This document shows, piece by piece, positions 1 through 10,589 of a stretch of DNA of 64,000 bases. The notes under the pieces are model-generated. The model was not told the origin of the DNA and made no database searches. It saw nothing but the letters and a program-made list of their open reading frames with translations. How positions within the stretch are numbered: position 1 is the first letter of the stretch; each line of letters starts with the position of its first letter. The position numbers and the translations under genes were made by a program. This DNA is from Platerodrilus igneus (lineage: Eukaryota; Arthropoda; Insecta; Coleoptera; Lycidae), in the NCBI GenBank assembly GCA_036346225.1, contig JARFIW010000900.1, positions 2,749,001 to 2,813,000 of the forward strand. The letters run 5' to 3'.

Positions 1-820
1 ATCCATTCTGTTGATCTTACACATGTAACATAGAACATTGAATATGAGAATATTAGTGCAAATTTTAATTTATTTAATAAATGTATTTTGCAAACTAACT
101 AATTTTTCTAGGTCTGAAAATGAAAATTTGAAATGGAACCAGGAACTTTTGAATGCAGTTAATTTCAATGTAAGCCATAGTTTAAATAGTAATTATAAGC
201 GAAGACAGGTAGCCAAAAGAAGATACAAGCTGCAAGTATAAATTTGTTTGTAACATAAAAGACATATTTGAATATTATTAACCGAGAATAAGTTTCTATT
301 TTTATCAAAAATATTTGTCATTGAATAGTTTATTTACTCTAATTTTGAGGTCAGAGCCTGAAGCGTTTTGACCCTTACAAAATATTCTGCTCGAAGTTGT
401 TGATCAACTACGCCGGGAGACGCGTAATACAAGTATCTGTAAATTATTCGAAAAAACTTAAAGTAAATTTTGTGGCTCACATATGAGATATTTTGGGGTT
501 CTGTAATTATTAACTAGGATTTGGTGAAGATTATTTTAATACGTAAGTAGTCATAAGGTAAATTTGCTGTCTAAACTTAAGCTGTACATTGTATCTATAA
601 GCGTTATTTATATCTGTGTTTGTAAGAGATTATTTAGATAATGTGTATAAAAGAAAGATATGTTTGAATGTACAGAAGTTTGTTTATAGATGTTTCTTGA
701 GATTTCTGGCAGGTAAATGGGCACGGAAAGGTAATAATTCATATTTTCTATTAAGCAAGCATCTATTACATCCTTATTAATACAGGGCGGTTGTACTCTA
801 TTCACAGCATGTGTATGTAC
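1..820. other. AT-rich non-coding DNA
   Basis: No coding region, RNA gene or mobile element was recognised. A possible tiny exon is discussed under rejected observations. Confidence 0.5.
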
Positions 821-821
821 C

Positions 822-912
822 CGCGCGCGTGTGTGTGTGAATGCGTGCGTGGGTGCGTGCGAGCGTGTATGCGTATGTGTGTATGTATGCATTTATGTAT
901 ATATGTATGTAT
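822..912. repeat. Compound GT/GC/GTAT microsatellite
   Basis: An interrupted simple repeat passes from GC-rich alternation into GTGT, GCGT and then GTAT units. Open reading frames across it on both strands are low-complexity artefacts. It lies just before the recognisable start of the non-LTR element and may mark its 5'-truncated edge, but this is not proven. Confidence 0.85.
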
Positions 913-944
913 ATTTAGTAAGCGTTTTTTGTGACAACAATTTA

Positions 945-2935
945 ACCATCGCAAACATATTATTTCAACATTATGCTAGAAGACTATACACGTGGAAGAT
1001 GCCAGTAGATATAAGGATATATCAAATAGATTACATTCTTTTTAGACAACAATATGGGAATAAAGTAAAAGGCTGTAGAAGCTACGCAAAAGCAGATATT
1101 GATACTGACCACAACATGGTAATTATGAAAGCCGCGCCTTAATTTAAAAATTTGAAGAAGAGGAACAGAAAAAGGCACTTGGACTTTGAGAAATTAAAAG
1201 ATAAAAATATTCACAAAAGATTTGAGAAAAGGTCAAACGTATTATCGAACGACATCGGGAAAATGTCTGAAGGAAGTAGAACCAGAAGCAGAATGGAATA
1301 ACATTAAATCCAGCGTAGACATTGCGGAGAAAGTTATTCTGGGGTATAAACAAAGAGAAAATATGGAACCATAGGTGACGGAGGATATTCTGAATTTAAT
1401 AGAAGAAAGGCGAAAATACAAAAACAGACCAGACGAAGCAAGAAAACAGAGATACCAAGTTATAAAATGGGAAATTATTCGCAAATACAGCAAGGCTAAA
1501 GAACAACGAATTGATGAAGAGTGCAGAGAGGTACAAACTTAGGTGGAAATAGGAAAGACAAACGAAGCATACAAACTAATTAGAATGAATTTTAGGGACT
1601 ATAGTAAAAAATACAAGGGGTGCCAGACAAGACATCATTACAGAAAATGTGGAGAAAGTGGTTAAAAGGCAACATATAGGGAATTTATATGCAGGAACGG
1701 AGCTAGAAACACGAGAACATCAATTAGACATTGAAAAGGATTACTTGTGATATCCTATACTTAGAGATTAAGAGGAGTTTGAATTAGCATTAAAGAATCT
1801 AAAAACTAACAAGGCACCAGGTATAGATAATGTACAAACAGAAACTCTAAACTCATACGTGACACCATAATCGCTATACTAAAAGAGAGTGGTTCGGATA
1901 GATGTGAAAATTTTCCAACAATAAGTCTGACGGCACCCGTGTCAAAAATATTTACTAAAATTGTACAAAGACGGACGGAAGAACGGTCTGAAGAAATACT
2001 ATGAGAAGATCAATTTGGGTTTAAACAAAAAGGGAAACACGGGATGTCATTTTGGCTTTTAGCGTGATAATGCGAAAAACAATAGAAAAAGGGGAAACTG
2101 TGTATATAGGGTTTGTAGATCTGGAAAAAGCGTTCAGCAGTGTAAAATGGGAAAAAAATGTTTGAAATACTCAAAAAGATAGGAATGAGTTATAGAGATA
2201 GACGGATGGTACAAGCTTATACAAAGAGCAAACAATTGTAATAGAATTAGAGCAAGAACGTAGAGACGTAAATATCAGGAAAAGAGTGAAACATGGACGT
2301 GCTGTATGCCGTTGATTTCTAACTTGTGTATCGAAGAGACAATGAATACTGTCAAATGCAGAGAGACATTTGAAATTATTATGCAGGGACAAACGATTGA
2401 TATGCTTAGATTTGCAGATGATATAGCGGTATTAGCATCTAGCAAGGAAGAGTTAGAAGCAGCTCCCAATGAAATGCAGAGAGTACTATCAGAGAGATAC
2501 GGTATGAAAATTAACAAAAATAAAACTAAAGTATTAGTATGCAACGGAGGGGTACATACGTCAAAAACTAGAATACAAATAAGAAACGAGAACTTACAAG
2601 AGGTTAAGGATTTCTGCTACCTAGGAAGCCAAATAACGCAAGATGGTAGGGAAAGAAAGAAATATGTGGAAACCAGTAAAAAAGTAGGAGCGATTGGATG
2701 ATAGGCTATAAACTAAGGCATGAGGCAATATTGCGGAATATATTAGAAGCAGAGATAGGAAAAAAAAGGTAGAGGCAGACCTTGGTTAGACTATTGCACA
2801 CAGATAGTCAAAGATGTATGCTGTGGGTATTTCGGGGAAATGTGTAGGCTAGCTCAGAATAGAAATCAGTGGAGGTACGCGTCCAACCAATTCCAAGACG
2901 GATAACCTTATGACGAAAAAAAATTATTATACTTA
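945..2935 (+). pseudogene. Non-LTR (LINE) retrotransposon, endonuclease-RT relic, copy A
   Basis: This is a decayed copy of a LINE-type retrotransposon that would reverse-transcribe its own RNA at a nicked target. The left part (about 985-1140) matches the C-terminal part of an APE-type endonuclease: a QIDYI-like strand and a D-x-DHN motif. Reverse-transcriptase signatures follow: KAPGID near 1810, a Q-x-GF-x-KGKGTRD-like stretch near 2010-2045, FVDLEKAF near 2110 and MLRFADDIAVL (catalytic ADD) near 2402. A C-terminal zone rich in Q/R/N follows (LAQNRNQW-like, near 2850-2880). Stops and frameshifts break it repeatedly, so it cannot encode one protein. The longest surviving piece is 131 codons (2306-2701). 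The 5' end is missing within the endonuclease. It is close in sequence to copy B at 41930. The exact clade (RTE-like or another endonuclease-bearing clade) is not settled. Confidence 0.85.
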
Positions 2936-3895
2936 AACCTGATGATTATTATAAGCAACTACAAGTGTTTTGTGTTGGAAGATCTTGGTAGCCGCAGGCT
3001 GCTTAACCTCCTTCACATACCATTGGATATCAGCGAAATAGGGCATTTATTTAGAAAACAATAGAAGGAGAACCGAGCTGAATCTAGGCTGTAGGATAAC
3101 TCAGAATAGAAATCAGTGGACGTACGTACGCATCTAACTAGTTCTAAGATGAAATACCTAATGACTAAAAAATAGTTGCACTTAAACCTGATGATTATTA
3201 TAAGCAATTGCAGGTAATGGTTTTGGAATATTTTCAACTAATCTTGATTGTGTGAAAGGATTTATTGGAAAGCTATTAATTCGGTTAATGTTCAAGTGTT
3301 GGGGGATTTTGGCAGCCATATGCTGCTTAACTCCCTTTACATGCCACTGAATATCGGTGAAATAGGTTATATATTTACAAAGCAACAGAAGGGGAACTGA
3401 AGTGTATGTAACAAGAAAGAGCAGCGGCTATGTTCGAAGACAACAAACATAGAAACAAGGACAAAAGTGTTGGACGCATATGTGTGAAGCACAGTAGTGC
3501 ACGCCTATGAAATTGGGACAGTAGTAGAAGCAGGTCGGAACAGGAAGAAGTTTTTTGGAATGTTACGATTCATATGTATGGTGATGATAGCTTGGACAGA
3601 TAAAGTTAATAACAAAGAGGTTATATAAATATTAGGGGAATAAAGATGTCTGTGAAAAACAAAGAAAAGTAGGTGAAATAGGATATGATACGTTTTAGGA
3701 CATTTTTGGGGAATAGTGCGGGCTATATTACAAGCAGATATAGGAAAAAAGAGATGTAGATGTAGACCTAGATCAGACTATTGCATGCTGATAGTGAAAG
3801 ATGCAGACTGTGGGAATTTCAAGGAAATGTGTAGGTTAGCTCAAAATAGGATTCAATGGCGGTACGCGTCTAACCAGTTCCAGGACTAAAGACTT
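2936..3895 (+). repeat. Tandem copies of the LINE 3' end
   Basis: Downstream of copy A the 3'-terminal segment of the same LINE recurs. The phrase for 'CTCAGAATAGAAATCAGTGG' followed by a TGATGATTATTATAAGCAA-type tail occurs near 2850-2955 and again near 3098-3210. A third, more diverged copy of the C-terminal coding zone ends near 3890. Between the copies lies a shared untranslated block containing 'CTTGGTAGCCG' and 'GAATATCGG' (near 2985-3040 and 3310-3360). The pattern suggests a tandemly reiterated LINE tail rather than independent insertions. Confidence 0.65.
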
Positions 3896-3904
3896 ATTGA
3901 TGAT

Positions 3905-4470
3905 GATTAGTTACATTTAATTCATAATAGTTTTCTCTTTCTGCTGATACCGTTACTTTACCTGTAGGTTAAATTGGCGAATAACAAATACGCAGTATAA
4001 ATTTTAAATAGGATTAAACATTCGTTTAATGGAGAAAAATTACAGTTAAATTTTTAAAAAAATGCAAATTTATTTATCTCTTTGTACCTGGAAAGCACTT
4101 ATTTGCTTATCCTAAAAAAGCAGCTAAAATGTATGAATAAATAAATAGCATATATAGGAGTCAAAATGAAAACCACTACATCAAGTGAAAATTGAATTGA
4201 TCACATCCCGTTGCTTTCCTTATAGTTAGTATTTGTCGAGTTGTAACTTTTTATAATCTTCCCTAAATTTGAAACAAATGTACTCAATAGTAAAAGATAG
4301 TAAGTGCACTTTATCACTTTCTGCCACATGACACAAGGTAGAACTATTTATTTTGACAAGAGATTTCTGAAATTGTAAAGATTATTACAAAGTGTATGTA
4401 AATTTATTACACGCGGTAGTCAACTGTTTCACTACACAAATCATCTCTTTTTCATCGGAACAAATTGCTG
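3905..4470. other. AT-rich DNA, nothing recognised
   Basis: No coding potential, repeat or RNA gene was seen. Confidence 0.5.
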
Positions 4471-4473
4471 TCG

Positions 4474-4475
<2 letters not shown>

Positions 4476-4531
<56 letters not shown>
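4476..4531. repeat. (TA)n microsatellite
   Basis: An uninterrupted TA dinucleotide tract. The 67-codon frame across it is a low-complexity artefact. Confidence 0.95.
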
Positions 4532-4534
<3 letters not shown>

Positions 4535-5390
4535 CGGTATAACGTTTTCAAAACAAGTTCTTATTGCATTCGTTCAAGAGCTGATCATCCTTTAACAAAA
4601 GAAATCGATATCATTGCAAAGTCAGGCGTGAGAAAATAGTCTAAAGCGCTTTTAATAAAAGAGGGCTTAAATGCTGCTTTATTTGATGAAACCTTTATGC
4701 TTCCTTCCAATTCAGAAGCTTTACTGATTGGACTTGAAAGGAACGGAAATACAAAATATGCTCATTCTCTCTGTAAGCACTTTAATGCATGTGCGATAAA
4801 GAATTGGCTCTTCTTTGTGTGTGTCTAAATCCATTACGAGGATTATTTATTTCACACTTAGTATAAAGTAGTCTTTTATTCTTTAATTTTTCATCTTTAT
4901 ATTATCACTTTACACAGCTAAATCTAATAAACGTATTTTTCTTTCCTTCAATTGGCTATCGTCATTAATCTTTTTAATTGGGTATATTTGTAATAATTAA
5001 AATATTCCTGGATAACAGACAATCCTGTTTATTAAGATTATTAATGGGCTTAAGTGTGATTAATGTTAAATAGCATTTTCAAAGTATTTCTATATCTATA
5101 TTTTCTAACTAATTGTCTATTTTTGAATACGATGATATGGTGTGGAAATCGTGAAGTGACATCAGTGACTATTAAGTCTTATAGGAACTTGGGTTGTTAA
5201 CAAGTAATATCTCATTGAAGAATTTCACATCTCTACACTTACTTAATATTTTGCGAAAGTTTTTAGCTTGAAGCGTTATTAATTTTTAATCTTATCATTT
5301 TTCCTAAGCTACTGTATAAAAGTGTTTTTATTATTAAAACCCGTAATCTAGTTCTTGAAGGGCGGCTGCTTCACATGAAATAATGAAGTT
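4532..5390. other. AT-rich DNA, nothing recognised
   Basis: No coding region or known repeat was recognised. Confidence 0.5.
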
Positions 5391-5394
5391 CTTA

Positions 5395-5699
5395 TGTGTT
5401 ACACTGCATTTGATTTTCCTTTCTCTACCCGAAGGTACTGGAATGGCCAGAAAGCGAGTTTCTTTTAACCTGGAAATTTTAAATTTTACCGAAATCTTGC
5501 TGTTCCAAGCAAGGCACTGAACTTTAACGCGCGTGACAACACTCATAGACGAGACCTACAATTTTCCTCTCATCTGAACGCAGGTTACTTTTGTGAAAAA
5601 AGCTGGCCTAACATTTTTCAAGCGGACCGTGTCGGGATTCTAACCCGGGATCTTGAGCTTAGCTGTCACACACATACCAACTATGCCTCTGAGCCACCT
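5395..5699 (-). mobile_element. tRNA-derived SINE, array 1 unit a
   Basis: A short interspersed element read on the minus strand. The tRNA-like head lies at the right end: an A-box-like GGCATAGTTGGTATG stretch and a B-box-like GGGTTAGAATCCC. The shared SINE body follows, with the GTGAAAAA, GTTGTCACGC and CTTGCTTGGAACAGCAAG segments, then a tail ending in GGAAAATCAAATG. It is fused head-to-tail with the next unit without a visible target duplication. SINEs are mobilised in trans by LINEs; the partner is not identified. Confidence 0.85.
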
Positions 5700-5705
5700 T
5701 CTCTT

Positions 5706-6016
5706 AAGTGTTACACTACGTTTGATTTTGCAATGCTCCTCCGAAGGTGCTACATTGGACAGAAAGCGAGTTTCTTTTATCTGGAAATTTTGAATTTTGC
5801 CGAATCCTTGCTGTTCCAAGCAAGTTAGTGATCTTTAATGTCCGTGACAACACTCAGCACTAGCGCACCGGGCCTACATTTTCCCTCTCATCCGAACGAG
5901 GGCTATTTTTATGAGAAATGCTTGTGTAATATTTTTCTAGCGGTCCGTGTCAGGAATCGAATCCGGGATCTAGGGCTTAGTAGCCACACGCATACCAATT
6001 TAACCACGGAGCCGTC
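5706..6016 (-). mobile_element. tRNA-derived SINE, array 1 unit b
   Basis: The second unit of the head-to-tail array, in the same orientation as unit a. Head, body and tail are complete, with scattered substitutions. The junctions with units a and c follow the head with a tail beginning GTGTTACACTAC or a close variant. Confidence 0.85.
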
Positions 6017-6019
6017 ATC

Positions 6020-6323
6020 TTATGTACTACACTACATATGATTTTCCAATGCTTCACCCGAAGTTACTAGATAGGCCATGACGCGAGTTTTTTACCTGCA
6101 AATTTTTGAATTTTGCCGAACCCTTGCTGTTCTAAGAAATTTATGGATCTTTAACGTGCGCGGCAACACTCACAAACGGGACCTACATTTTCTCTCTCAT
6201 TGGAATGAAGGCGTATTCTTGTGAAAAATGCTCGCGTAACATTTTACAAGCGGACCGTGTCTGGATTCGAGACCTTGGACATAGCAGTCACATACATACC
6301 AACTACGCCACGAAGCCGCCTCT
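6020..6323 (-). mobile_element. tRNA-derived SINE, array 1 unit c
   Basis: The third unit, same orientation. The head carries a TGGCGTAGTTGGTATG-type A box, and the body is diverged. The unit spacing in the array is about 305-314 bp, one SINE length. Confidence 0.85.
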
Positions 6324-6580
6324 TATGTGTTACACTACATTTGATTTTCTAATGCTCCACCCGAAGGTACTACTTTGGCAGGAAGCAAGTTTTTTACTTT
6401 GAAAATTTCGAATTTTGCTGAACCCTTGCTGTTCCAAGCAAGGCAGGGGTCTTTGACGTGCATGACAACACTCACACACGGTATCTCCATTTTACCTCTC
6501 ATTCCAACGAAGGCGTATTTTTTGTGAAAATGCCCTCCTAACATTTTTCAAGCGGGACCTTGGGCATAGTAGTCGCTGTA
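6324..6580 (-). mobile_element. tRNA-derived SINE, array 1 unit d (head rearranged)
   Basis: The fourth unit. Tail and body are intact, but the head is shortened: the segment with the B box is missing and the sequence jumps from the GCTTGAAAAATG region to CTATGCCCAAGGTCCCGC. It marks the end of the array. Confidence 0.8.
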
Positions 6581-6584
6581 GCGG

Positions 6585-7245
6585 GTTAATTTTTTTTTGA
6601 CCCAACTTGGGCCCCTCGTTGTAAGCGTCAATCTATGGAAATTAAGTAATGAGAAGTTGTAACTATAAAAACTTGCCGCTTATGCCACTAGCTTGTCTAT
6701 TATCCCTACAGAGGGTTTGAGCTGCAATAAAAACCGATTAAGGAACTAAAGTTTTTGAACAGCAGTCTCAGAATCTGCGACTTTCCAGCCCGCTTGCCTC
6801 GAAAATGTAGTGGAAGCGAGCGGATTAAGAAAATTATTTCTCAGGACAGTTCAAGCGGGAGGTGTCTTATTAGAAAAACACTTTCTATCCCCACGCGCCG
6901 TCTGTATGAAACAATTTGGAAACTATGAGGTATTTCCTGAACCATAAGGTTTTTACACGGGCTCTTGAAAGATTAAATTGTTATTTCTGACTTTATGAAC
7001 CAGGTTTCATAACAGCTGGATTGTATTCTGCAAAATTGTGGATACGAAATGTTGAACTTAACCTTGTGATTGAATCAAAGTAGAAAATAACGAACTTGTT
7101 GTTTTCCATATAGGACCAAGGTCTTATTAAAAATTGATAATCGATGTAATGACGTAAATAAGTGATCTGGACGGATTTTTCAATTTTGCTTCTTCTGGTA
7201 GATTTTCAATTTGTTTCAACCAGCAATTTTTGCCTTTCAATAAAA
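6585..7245. other. Unique-looking DNA, nothing recognised
   Basis: No open frame of note and no repeat recognised between the two SINE arrays. Confidence 0.45.
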
Positions 7246-7249
7246 AATT

Positions 7250-7291
7250 GTTATATCACACGCATACCAATTACGCCACGGAACCGCTACC
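7250..7291 (-). mobile_element. SINE head fragment, array 2
   Basis: Only the first ~40 bp of the SINE head remain (the A-box region GGCGTAATTGGTATGCG on the minus strand), abutting the next unit at the usual head-to-tail junction. Confidence 0.7.
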
Positions 7292-7296
7292 TATGT

Positions 7297-7602
7297 GCTA
7301 CACTGCTTTTGATTTTCCAATACTCCACCCGAAGGTACTACATTGGCCAGGAGGCGAGTTTTTTTACCTGGAAAATTTTGATTTTTGCCCAACATTTTAT
7401 GTTCCAAGCAAAGTAGGAATCTTTAACGTACGTGACAACACTCACACGAGACTTCCGTTTTACTTCGCACCCAAACGAGGGAGTATTTTTGTAAGAAATG
7501 CTCGCCTAACATTTTTCAAGCAGACTGTGTAGGGATTCGAACCCAGGACCTTGAGCATAGTAGTCACACACATACCAACTACGCCACAGTGCCGCTTCCT
7601 AC
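7297..7602 (-). mobile_element. tRNA-derived SINE, array 2 full unit
   Basis: A full-length minus-strand copy. The head has GGCGTAGTTGGTATGTG (A box) and GGGTTCGAATCCC (B box), followed by the conserved body and a tail at 7297-7330. Together with the adjacent head fragment it shows the same head-to-tail arrangement as array 1. Confidence 0.88.
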
Positions 7603-7604
7603 GT

Positions 7605-8570
7605 GTTACCGCACTGAAATTCTCTTTTTGGAACAATATCATTTAATTAACTTCCTTATATTAATGTTATACTTTCTTTTACTGATAGGACTGCGAAGCC
7701 CCAATTAGGCGACTACGTAGTTTAGTTGGTTCTCAGGTGGATACCAATCGCAATGCGATCACTTTTTAAAAAAATACGTTCTTGTTCGGATGAGAATTAG
7801 ATATGGGTTTTGTAGATAGGCGTTGCCATTCATATTATACATCTCTGCTTTGCCTGGGTTAGTAAGGCTTAGACTAGATTTTAATTTAGTCGGAAGTAAT
7901 TAACTAGTTCCCGCTTTTTGAGTGAAGCATTGGATAATGCAAGTCTAAAGCCACACTCTTTCCTCATTTCATATGCAGATGCTATAAACATCCGCAACAA
8001 CTAATATCCTTCAACACCAAAAATCGTAGCCATAGACAGGAATCCATTTTTCCAATCCAAAAGCTGATCTTAAACCTGTCAATTAATTTTCGTAGTCACA
8101 ACTAATTAAACACATTTCTATCCACTAAACAAGTGAGTTGGTTACAAATACGAGATATTCGATTAACCGGTTTTTATCAACTGCGTCTTTTTTATAGAGT
8201 TATTGTGAATTAGTTTCTAAAAACTGTAACTCATATTCAGAAATATGTACAAGAACATTTATAGCATTAACATCCACATAACTTGCATTTTTTTATATAT
8301 ATATTTAATGTCGGACTCCAATAAAATTTCGTTCCATAGTCATACAGAGATATTTTCATTTATTTACAACATTGCATCAAAGATCTGATGTTGCAGATCA
8401 TAGAGGATCATGAACGAACTGCACGCTATCTTTAACTAAGTCCCAAAATTTAAAAACTAATGGCGTCAGATATGGTGAATGACGTATCGTTTTTATTATT
8501 ATTATTTTATTTGGACAAAGTTGCATATAATACCGAGGTATATGGCTTATCTTCGTATTTGAATTTTACA
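7605..8570. other. AT-rich DNA, nothing recognised
   Basis: No supported feature. Open frames are short and look random. Confidence 0.45.
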
Positions 8571-8574
8571 GGTC

Positions 8575-9440
8575 TATTATAATAGCAAATATGTTGTTGG
8601 TCTTGAGTTGCTGTCACTTGTCGTCTTCTTCACCTTGAGGATCCAGGTCGCACTTGAGATGCGGATCGTATTATACTGTTATGTACGGAGTTGGTGGTGG
8701 GACAAACGCAGGATCAGTAGAAGCTGGGTAGTTAGTTGATTAGGATGTCTTTTAGAAATTCGTCAAATTGCACTGGGTGGCGAGAGACTAAGAAAGTTAT
8801 GCTTGGGAAAGGTGAAAATGGATCGAGGTTGATTTGCCAGCTTCAGATCATATGAGAGAGGAGATAACTGAAAACAGTGTATTTTAGGTGTCGAGTAGTT
8901 TCGAGTGTCTATTGCTGAGCAGGAGCACAGTGTCCTGTGAAGCTGGTAGAGCGGCTAGAAAATGGGATGTGATCAGGAATAAGTGTGACGATGTGGAAAA
9001 TGTCTAGGTGTGTCGGCCCGTAGGGGAAAGGGTTTGTTGTTCTTGCCAGGTGAGGTGTAGTATACAGACGTGCAGGTGAATGGGGCGGTTGTGTTTTACA
9101 TCACGGAGTTGGACTGCAGCATGAAGTATTATAAGGGCGGAATTTTAAGAAGAGTGTATAGTGCAAAAGTGGTGGTGTTTCTTAAGCCTCTTATTGCGTA
9201 AAGAAGCAAGGGTCGAATTATGGTATTTAATATTCTTCGCGAGTGAGGGGTTGTTTGTGGCTACCAGAAGTCAACCCCGTATCGGATAATGTAATTATTT
9301 GATTTAGAATGAATTTTTGTGTGAAGCAACTAAGATGAATAGATATTGTTAGGGGGTAATGCCGATTATTTTGGATCGATTTTGTTGTGGAACGTAGGTT
9401 GGATAAGTAGAAATGCACCATACTACCACGGTCGACTCGG
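8575..9440. other. Strand-asymmetric G-rich block, unidentified
   Basis: Unlike its AT-rich neighbours, this block is clearly richer in G than C on the plus strand and contains few long A/T runs. No domain could be recognised in either direction; the longest minus-strand frame (9227-9445) has no familiar motif. It could be a decayed retroelement or an old non-coding transcript. Confidence 0.3.
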
Positions 9441-9444
9441 AACA

Positions 9445-10195
9445 AGAAACTTGCCAGATATATGATTTCCTATGTAAGTCAATTTACGGTGATAGCGTCG
9501 TGATGCGCCACCTTATTGATGAATAAAAATTATTATTCATAGCTTTCTGCAACTGTGGCATTAGAAATATTTCAAGTGTATCCTAGATATGTTACACCAA
9601 GTATTTCCGATTCTACTCAAAATAGCGTTTCGAGCATTTTTTTAGAAGAAACATTAACGATTTGAGGACACGCACAAAGAAAGATAAGCTTGCCATACTT
9701 TCTGAAATTTTAACCATTAGCACGATACGGCATTTACATGAACGTTTGACCATGAAATAGCCAAGCGCGTTTTGAATTCCGCATAGTTTAATGAAAGCCC
9801 AAGAAAGAGACTTATGTAGATTAGTCTAAGGAATGCTAGAACAATACAACCGCAGTGCGTCCTAACGTGTGAATTTATCACTATGAATCTTAAACGAAAT
9901 TCCGATTTGCCGTTTGGCTTTTCAACATAAAGCAAACCCGATGAAAATAATTTTTCGTCAAAATGCTTCAAAGGAAATGCTCGCATGTTTATTCGAGACG
10001 TGAGTTACGTTTCGGGCCTTGGGAGCGGTCGTTTTAAAAACTTGTTTCAAAACTTGTAACAATTTATTTGATTAAACAGATATTAATATGGAATTTTGAC
10101 AAACTTGATTAAAATGAAACTAAGTCGAAAAATAATTAATAATTGATTTAATAAGGGCGAGTAGCTTAAGCAAACGGCAATGTTAAAACTGAAAT
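9445..10195. other. AT-rich DNA, nothing recognised
   Basis: The minus-strand frame at 9717-9986 shows no recognisable domain. No repeat was seen. Confidence 0.4.
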
Positions 10196-10199
10196 ACTG

Positions 10200-10527
10200 T
10201 AGACTGACTGACTTGGTTTGGGGCTCCCGGGGTATTTATGTTGCCCTGTCCCTCACATGTCTGTGTGAATTTACAGAGCTCATGTCTGCTTATTTCTTAA
10301 TTCTATTCATTATACAATGTAACAATCCTAATTTCTAAATAATCGCGGTTTTTTAACCTTCTGTAACCTGCAGCTGCAGTATCACAACTTGCTTGTGAAC
10401 TTTCAATAACCTCTCTGGTTTATCCTTGAATTTACATTGTTGCATATACTTAAGTTTCTTTAACAATTTCTAATAATTCCTAATAAATTCTATTAATGGT
10501 AGATATAGATTGGGGGATACATAACTC
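10200..10527 (-). mobile_element. 3' LTR of errantivirus-like element (approximate)
   Basis: Immediately downstream of the env stop codon on the minus strand is a purine-rich tract (TCGGGAGGAG) followed by AGTTATGTATCCCCC. This matches a polypurine tract next to the 5' edge of an LTR, since errantivirus LTRs often begin AGT. The LTR would run to about 10200. A second LTR was not found in the window, so the far boundary is an estimate. Confidence 0.5.
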
Positions 10528-10589
10528 CTCCCGACGTAAATGTAAAATTAAGGTTTTCTTTGCTTAATTTTTAAATTCATTGTTTCAAA

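Noticed and set aside
112..169. Possible 58-bp internal exon between TTTTTCTAG and GTAAGC
   Set aside because: Splice-like signals are common in AT-rich DNA, the peptide is short and low in complexity, and nothing is recognised in it.
608..1142. Open frames across the GT-rich microsatellite on both strands
   Set aside because: The His-Thr and Cys-Val repeats are translations of simple repeat DNA.
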